Source: Nitrospinota bacterium (lineage in GTDB: Bacteria; Nitrospinota; Nitrospinia; SZUA-224). Taken from it: a stretch of DNA of 9,575 bases. The notes under the pieces are model-generated. The model saw only the letters and a list, made by a program, of their open reading frames with translations, was not told the DNA's origin and did not search any database. Position numbers and translations under genes: made by a program. This document shows, one piece after another, positions 5,620-9,575 of this stretch; within the stretch, counting starts at the first letter, position 1, and each line of letters opens with the position of its first letter. The stretch is from contig JACRGM010000225.1 of NCBI GenBank assembly GCA_016212345.1, positions 1-9,575 of the forward strand. Direction: 5' to 3'.

Positions 5620-6798
5620 TTATTTTAAGCCTTTATTAGTTAAAGGAAATGTTAAGGTTTGAACTGGTAGTATAACCTTTTTAAGCGGTAGTGCAGCCTC
5701 TTCTGCTCTTTTTAAATTTATAAGGTAATAAGTCATGTCAACCTTTAAGGTAAATTCTTTATCGCTACTTTCAGACGGAACCTCCCAATCAAAATCAAAA
5801 CTCTTTGTCTCACCTGGGGCAAGTCTTTTATCTTTACTCTCCGCGGGGTAATTAGGAAACTCAAAAACGCGTTCTATCCGGAATGTCTCAGATTTCTGTT
5901 CAACACCTGTTTCGTCAATGACTATCATACGGACTTCAAGGGATCGCAATGGGCAACCTGTTGGGAAATAATGCCCTGCTCCTGAATTCTCTAATTTTAT
6001 AGTTATCTTCGCCTCTTCTCCTTCCTTATAGATTTCTTTATCCTTTTCTACCTTGATTTCTATCGCCTTTTTTATCTCTAGAGGATTATGTCCTGCATTT
6101 GCTGTGTGTGCCCGATATGCACGAACATTAGAATCTTTTGAAACCTTCCCTTCTACTGACTGCATATGACAATCCTGGCATGTCCAAGTACTTTTTGAGT
6201 TTTTAAATTCCTTCCCCGTCTCACAAATCCCCTTAATCCTTACTCTCGGCATTGCCCATTCATGGCAGGAAATACAAAATTCTGACTTCTCCATGCCAGG
6301 GTCATTTACTGAGGGGTGCGGTGACTCGCCATCCCTTAATTCTTGAGGACCATATATGATCTTATTCCTTATATGACATACTGCACAGCCTACACCCTCT
6401 TTGAATAATTCTTTATCGAACTTGGGGTTTTGCATCATAACAAACGGTGATGGACCTGTATCCTTGAAACCTTTTAATAGGCTTGGCTTTTGATTTGCTA
6501 AGGGGAAATGACAGTTAGTGCAAAATGGGGGTTTACTACGGGCAGTCCAGCACGCCTGAAATAGAGGATCAACCAATGCCTGACTGTGCATAGAGCCTTT
6601 CCATTGGTCATATATTTCCTCATGACACTCTTTACAGGATTCCGCAGTTATAGATTTTAAACCTGGAGGAACTTCCTGATATGGAATCGGCTTACCCGGA
6701 CCTGAAAAAGTTATGTAAGAATGCTTAACTTCATCAGCCCCACTTGTATTTATTAAAATAAAAATTACAGATAATAAAAAAATTATAATAATCCTCAC
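5620..6798 (-). CDS. Secreted five-haem c-type cytochrome, cytochrome c554-like, with C-terminal beta domain
   Basis: This 392-residue electron-transfer protein begins with a signal peptide: hydrophobic residues 3-18, with likely cleavage near Gly20-Ala21. There is no lipobox, so it is periplasmic or exported. Five CXXCH haem sites are visible at Cys55, Cys93, Cys138, Cys175 and Cys207. The segment ESCKECHEEIYDQWKGSMHSQAL (53-75) resembles the cytochrome c554 family, and His71, His161, His231 and His237 could be distal ligands. After residue 243 no haem motif remains. Residues 245-390 look like a beta-sandwich (IEIKVEKDKEIYKEGEEAKITIKLEN, then GHYFPTGCPLRSLEVRM). The gene starts 17 bp after an outer-membrane barrel gene, so the two are surely co-transcribed. 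No further cytochrome lies downstream. Its redox partner cannot be named from the sequence. Confidence 0.9.
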   Translation of the reverse strand: MRIIIIFLLSVIFILINTSGADEVKHSYITFSGPGKPIPYQEVPPGLKSITAESCKECHEEIYDQWKGSMHSQALVDPLFQACWTARSKPPFCTNCHFPLANQKPSLLKGFKDTGPSPFVMMQNPKFDKELFKEGVGCAVCHIRNKIIYGPQELRDGESPHPSVNDPGMEKSEFCISCHEWAMPRVRIKGICETGKEFKNSKSTWTCQDCHMQSVEGKVSKDSNVRAYRAHTANAGHNPLEIKKAIEIKVEKDKEIYKEGEEAKITIKLENSGAGHYFPTGCPLRSLEVRMIVIDETGVEQKSETFRIERVFEFPNYPAESKDKRLAPGETKSFDFDWEVPSESSDKEFTLKVDMTYYLINLKRAEEAALPLKKVILPVQTLTFPLTNKGLK

Positions 6799-6815
6799 TT
6801 TAACCCCCTTTCTTG

Positions 6816-8828
6816 TTAAAAATCGATTCTTATACCACCATATATTAAATTAGCATCGAAATCACCCAAAAGTGTAACATCACTAGTATCATTCTGGGCA
6901 ATATTTTTATATGTAATCCAAAATAAAATTGTAGTATCAGGAGAAGTCACATATTTATATTCTAAATTGCAATAAGGTGAACCCTGGATAAAATCTATGT
7001 TATCTCTTAAGGAATAATATTCCCCCCAGGTATGCATTATTGAATATCCAAAATTAAAATATGATTTCGCATTCATGCGATATAATATGGGGTAGCCAAA
7101 TAAAATACTTGCACCATGTATGCGCAAATCTATGTTATCTAACCCACTATCTTCTCTTTCAAATCTATAAAAATTATAAGAAATTGAAGATTTATAATTA
7201 GCAGGCAAATCAGATTGGAAACCTACGCCAAAGGTTTTTACCGAACCTTTTTCGCCAGAGCCTGAAGAACTTCTTATTCCAAAAAAAGGTTCGATAAACC
7301 CTGGAGTTGTCATATTATTCATATCCGAATTTTCTACTTGTTTTAAGAAACTTGAATCGAGAGTGATTCTGGAAAAGGATCTTTTTGTGGAAATGGGGAG
7401 ATCAGCATGAAACCTTAATCCATTCCGATTGTGAGGGTATTTCTTTGTATCATGTAAAAACCAGCTTTTGGGGTAAGTTGTAAAATACGGTAGTTCGTAA
7501 AATAAATTTTGTCCGGGAAGCTCTTCCGGAAATTTCATTGGGATTATGAAAGGGTCATAAGTGGGGTCAACCCTGAATCCTTCAATGGTATAATTTAATT
7601 TGCTAAGTCTTCCGGCAACTCCTATATTAAAAAGATCTCCATGGATTGTTTTATCTTCTTTTTCCTCGGGTTCATAAATACTTCTTCCATAGGAAAGCCA
7701 GACCTTATACCCTTCATAAAAATTATAAGAGGCATCTGTCCCGGATAAGATAAGATTCTGTGGGCCAATAGAATCAAAGGGGGATTCCCATCGTATAGGG
7801 GTATCGCTTACGTTTCCTTGCAAGGGTGAGGATAACTCGTTTCCATCCCCACCCCTATTAAATGCCCCCCCAAGATTAATGCCAATATCCAGATTGGATG
7901 ATTTATACCCCAAGTACCCCCCGCCTGTTACACTTCTATATTCAGATGCATCGGGAAGGTCACTAAGACAAACTTCATAGACAAGTGAAGGAACATTAAA
8001 GGGATTAAAAAACTTTTTTACAAAATTTACACCATAAAATGGAAGATATTCAGGGCTTGAATAAAATACATTGGGCTGACCTTTAAGAATATAATCCCCA
8101 ATATAATTTGGTGTGAATGCCCCAAATGTTAGTTGAGTATTTGTAGGTTGGTTCCTTATCCAGGCTTTGTTCATTGTAAATGTAGCAAAGTGACCTTGAT
8201 ATGGATTTGAAAAAAATGATGGGGTTACCCCCCAGATGTATCCAACTTCTTCAGTACCTGTTAAATTATAAACGTCATTCTCAAAACCAATTGTCCAATC
8301 CTTTACAGGATCATAGTAAATAGAAAATCGATACCTTGTTGTTACCGCACTATCCTCCATTACTGGGAATATATTAACTGGCCTTGGTAATAAATAGGTT
8401 GGTTCCCATTCTCTGTGAACGCGTTGCAAATTGAAAGAAGATGTATAATCCCAGGCTCCCATAAGTTTACTTTCAGTATCTTCAAAATCTACAAAATTTA
8501 TTGCACCTATTGTCTCAATACTAAAGTTTAATTTAAACCTGTTTGATTCAGGCTTAAGTTTCCTTAATCCTTCTGAAAAGTTATCCATATCTATTCCCAT
8601 AAAAGGCGATTTAAGGTAGTCTTCTTTTTCAATAATATCCATTCCGGGTTTAGGTTCGATTTTATCTTCAACCACGTCTTTCTTATTTTCCAGTGTTTCC
8701 TGTTGGATATTACCAGATTCATTATCATTTGGTTCTGCTATTGAGAAAAGCCAAAAGATTATCAGGGAAGTAATAAAAATAGAAATGAATAATTTTGAAT
8801 GGAATATGACTTTTTTAAAAATCTGCAT
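6816..8828 (-). CDS. Predicted outer-membrane beta-barrel protein paired with a multihaem cytochrome
   Basis: I do not recognise a named family. The 670 residues start with a signal peptide (basic MQIFKK, hydrophobic about 12-31), then a charged linker (about 32-75) rich in Glu, Asp and Lys. From about residue 95 to the end there are alternating amphipathic strands rich in Tyr, Phe, Trp, Gly and Asn, separated by polar loops. The final strand (LIYGGIRIDF) ends in Phe, the classical outer-membrane barrel signal. There is no CXXCH haem site and no plug or TonB box that I can see. The start is supported by AGGAGGAG just before the ATG. It is the first gene of a two-gene unit with the five-haem cytochrome. 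A role as the porin of an electron conduit (MtrB- or OmbB-like in concept) is inference; an ordinary porin is the main alternative. Confidence 0.85.
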   Translation of the reverse strand: MQIFKKVIFHSKLFISIFITSLIIFWLFSIAEPNDNESGNIQQETLENKKDVVEDKIEPKPGMDIIEKEDYLKSPFMGIDMDNFSEGLRKLKPESNRFKLNFSIETIGAINFVDFEDTESKLMGAWDYTSSFNLQRVHREWEPTYLLPRPVNIFPVMEDSAVTTRYRFSIYYDPVKDWTIGFENDVYNLTGTEEVGYIWGVTPSFFSNPYQGHFATFTMNKAWIRNQPTNTQLTFGAFTPNYIGDYILKGQPNVFYSSPEYLPFYGVNFVKKFFNPFNVPSLVYEVCLSDLPDASEYRSVTGGGYLGYKSSNLDIGINLGGAFNRGGDGNELSSPLQGNVSDTPIRWESPFDSIGPQNLILSGTDASYNFYEGYKVWLSYGRSIYEPEEKEDKTIHGDLFNIGVAGRLSKLNYTIEGFRVDPTYDPFIIPMKFPEELPGQNLFYELPYFTTYPKSWFLHDTKKYPHNRNGLRFHADLPISTKRSFSRITLDSSFLKQVENSDMNNMTTPGFIEPFFGIRSSSGSGEKGSVKTFGVGFQSDLPANYKSSISYNFYRFEREDSGLDNIDLRIHGASILFGYPILYRMNAKSYFNFGYSIMHTWGEYYSLRDNIDFIQGSPYCNLEYKYVTSPDTTILFWITYKNIAQNDTSDVTLLGDFDANLIYGGIRIDF

Positions 8829-8880
8829 TAACTCCTCCTCTCTTAATAGACAAATTTTTATAATAATTGTAATAGTACAC

Positions 8881-8907
8881 CGCAGAGATCGCGGAGACCT
8901 CAGAGAA
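8881..8907. repeat. Three 9-nt units of a CGCAGAGA-type repeat
   Basis: CGCAGAGAT, CGCGGAGAC and CTCAGAGAA follow one another as imperfect 9-nt units. They resemble a CGCAGAGA-type periodic intergenic element I recall from many bacterial genomes; this was not searched. It would lie in the leader of the barrel-cytochrome transcript if the predicted promoter is right. Confidence 0.5.
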
Positions 8908-8939
8908 AAATAAAATAGAATTTATTCTTTTTTACTTTA

Positions 8940-8968
8940 ATTATCACGCAGAATATATTATACGTCAA
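8940..8968 (-). promoter_or_regulatory. Sigma-70-type promoter for the barrel-cytochrome unit
   Basis: On the minus strand TTGACG (8968-8963) and GATAAT (8945-8940) are separated by exactly 17 bases, each one mismatch from consensus. The start site would be near 8933, leaving a leader of about 105 bases. The wider gap 8829-9204 contains no gene I trust except a weak 63-residue frame at 9029-9220. Confidence 0.6.
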
Positions 8969-8977
8969 ATATATTAT
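8952..8977. repeat. Direct repeats bracketing the -35 box
   Basis: AATATATTAT occurs at 8952-8961 and again at 8968-8977, spaced 16 bases apart, on either side of the predicted -35 box. It could be a pair of regulator half-sites, but the AT-rich background makes chance repeats likely. Confidence 0.35.
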
Positions 8978-8988
8978 TTTTCTGATTA

Positions 8989-9007
8989 CTATTAATTATA
9001 TTAATAG
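8989..9007. promoter_or_regulatory. 19-bp palindrome at an activator-like position
   Basis: CTATTAAT and ATTAATAG are perfect 8-bp arms around TAT. The centre lies about 65 bases upstream of the start site predicted for the barrel-cytochrome operon, where activators commonly bind. The sequence does not match an FNR/CRP site (TTGAT or TGTGA half-sites), so the regulator is unknown. Confidence 0.45.
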
Positions 9008-9028
9008 ATATCAATGAATTGCAGAAAC

Positions 9029-9220
9029 TTATGAGTAGATTTCATAAAAGGTTTTGTGGGGATTGCAACAAGGAGGGCCAACACTCTCATACAGAATGAT
9101 ATCTGTCTGAATTTCGATTTTATATTTTTGATGGCGCTTTTCTGCAATGTTTTTATCACACCATGATTGTATCATATTTCTTTTAATTAGGGAAGTTATT
9201 TTAATACGATGGCGCTCCAA
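9029..9220 (-). CDS. Possible small hypothetical protein or gene remnant
   Basis: A 63-residue frame starts at TTG (9220) without a clear ribosome binding site. It reads MERHRIKITSLIKRN, then a Lys/Gln/Glu-rich middle (CDKNIAEKRHQKYKIEIQ), and ends PCCNPHKTFYEIYS. I do not recognise it. The frame stays open upstream into the antisense of the transposase fragment, so it may be the tail of an older gene cut by the insertion, or noise. It has no signal peptide or membrane segment, and its stop lies 21 bases from the palindrome at 8989-9007. Confidence 0.25.
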   Translation of the reverse strand: MERHRIKITSLIKRNMIQSWCDKNIAEKRHQKYKIEIQTDIILYESVGPPCCNPHKTFYEIYS

Positions 9221-9575
9221 AGCTGTTAATAACCGCTGACAGCGGGGGTAGCAATGGGAGACGGGTCAAACTATGGAAGAAGGAGTTGCAACAGTTTGCC
9301 AATGGTACCGGGTTGGAAGTTACAGTATGTCATTTCCCCCCTGGAACAAGTAAATGGAATAAGATAGAACACAGGCTGTTTTCATATATCAGCATGAATT
9401 GGCGGGGGCGGCCTCTGGTAAATTATGAAACTGTTGTAGAGCTTATTGGTTCTACACACACAAGAAATGGACTCAAGGTTGAGTCCCTGCTTGATGAGAA
9501 TAAATACCAAACCAAGATTAAAGTGTCTGCAAAAGAAATGGCGAAAGTTAATCTACACAGACACTCATTTCACGG
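9205..9575 (+). pseudogene. ISAzo13-family transposase, C-terminal fragment
   Basis: This frame is open from 9205 (just after a TAA at 9202-9204) to the window end and reads as the C-terminal third of an ISAzo13-type DDE transposase. Landmarks are KLLITADSGGSNGRRVKLWKKEL, with a probable second catalytic Asp; LEVTVCHFPPGTSKWNKIEHRLFSYIS, with the probable third catalytic Glu; NWRGRPLVNYETVVELIGST; and LLDENKYQTKIKVS. Family members run to about 400 residues or more and begin well before this segment, but no matching sequence lies upstream in any frame. The first half, with the first catalytic Asp, is therefore missing and the element is dead from the left. The true C-terminus and right end lie beyond the window. 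Confidence 0.88.
9205..9575 (+). mobile_element. Truncated ISAzo13-type insertion sequence
   Basis: This is the remnant defined by the transposase fragment. Its left boundary lies about 9205-9222, where homology begins abruptly; no left terminal inverted repeat is visible there. The right end is outside the window. Loss of the left part points to an old insertion followed by deletion or overwriting. Confidence 0.65.

Noticed and set aside
8877..9028. CRISPR array
   Set aside because: The repeat units are only 9-10 nt and contiguous or AT-rich, without spacers of regular length.

Overview
The window suggests an AT-rich, Gram-negative, anaerobic bacterium with respiratory metabolism. The evidence is a hydrogenase maturation gene, genes for a siroheme-dependent (alternative) haem route, a c-type multihaem cytochrome, and an outer-membrane beta-barrel whose last residue is Phe. 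Together these fit groups such as Desulfobacterota, Nitrospirota or anaerobic Planctomycetota. The sequence alone does not fix the lineage.

Layout. Positions 1-134 are non-coding and hold three small hairpins, one resembling a widespread intergenic palindrome. Positions 135-4556 (+) are a tight gene run: hypD, a fused uroporphyrinogen-III methyltransferase/synthase (cobA-hemD), a small DUF3467 protein, hemB, and one siroheme-decarboxylase-type AhbA/AhbB subunit. Positions 4621-5357 (-) are a PIN-domain toxin and a DUF104 antitoxin, with a near-consensus promoter and an inverted repeat that looks like an operator. Positions 5358-5619 are non-coding, with a hairpin and a G-rich tract. Positions 5620-8828 (-) are a two-gene unit: an outer-membrane barrel followed 17 bp later by a secreted five-haem cytochrome. 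Positions 8829-9204 hold its likely promoter, an upstream palindrome, direct repeats around the -35 box and a 9-nt periodic repeat. From about 9205 to the end is the C-terminal part of an ISAzo13-type transposase lacking its N-terminal half.

How the genes work together. HemB makes porphobilinogen. The fused enzyme closes the ring to uroporphyrinogen III and methylates it to precorrin-2. After oxidation and iron insertion, the AhbA/B-type protein would decarboxylate siroheme towards haem. HypD builds the Fe(CN)2CO centre of [NiFe] hydrogenases. The cytochrome would consume the haem made by such a pathway, so the window links haem supply to a candidate redox module at the outer membrane. That link is inferred from gene content; the two units have opposite orientation and are separated by the toxin-antitoxin pair. 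The least explained parts are the barrel-cytochrome pair with its promoter architecture and the DUF3467 gene inside the tetrapyrrole operon.
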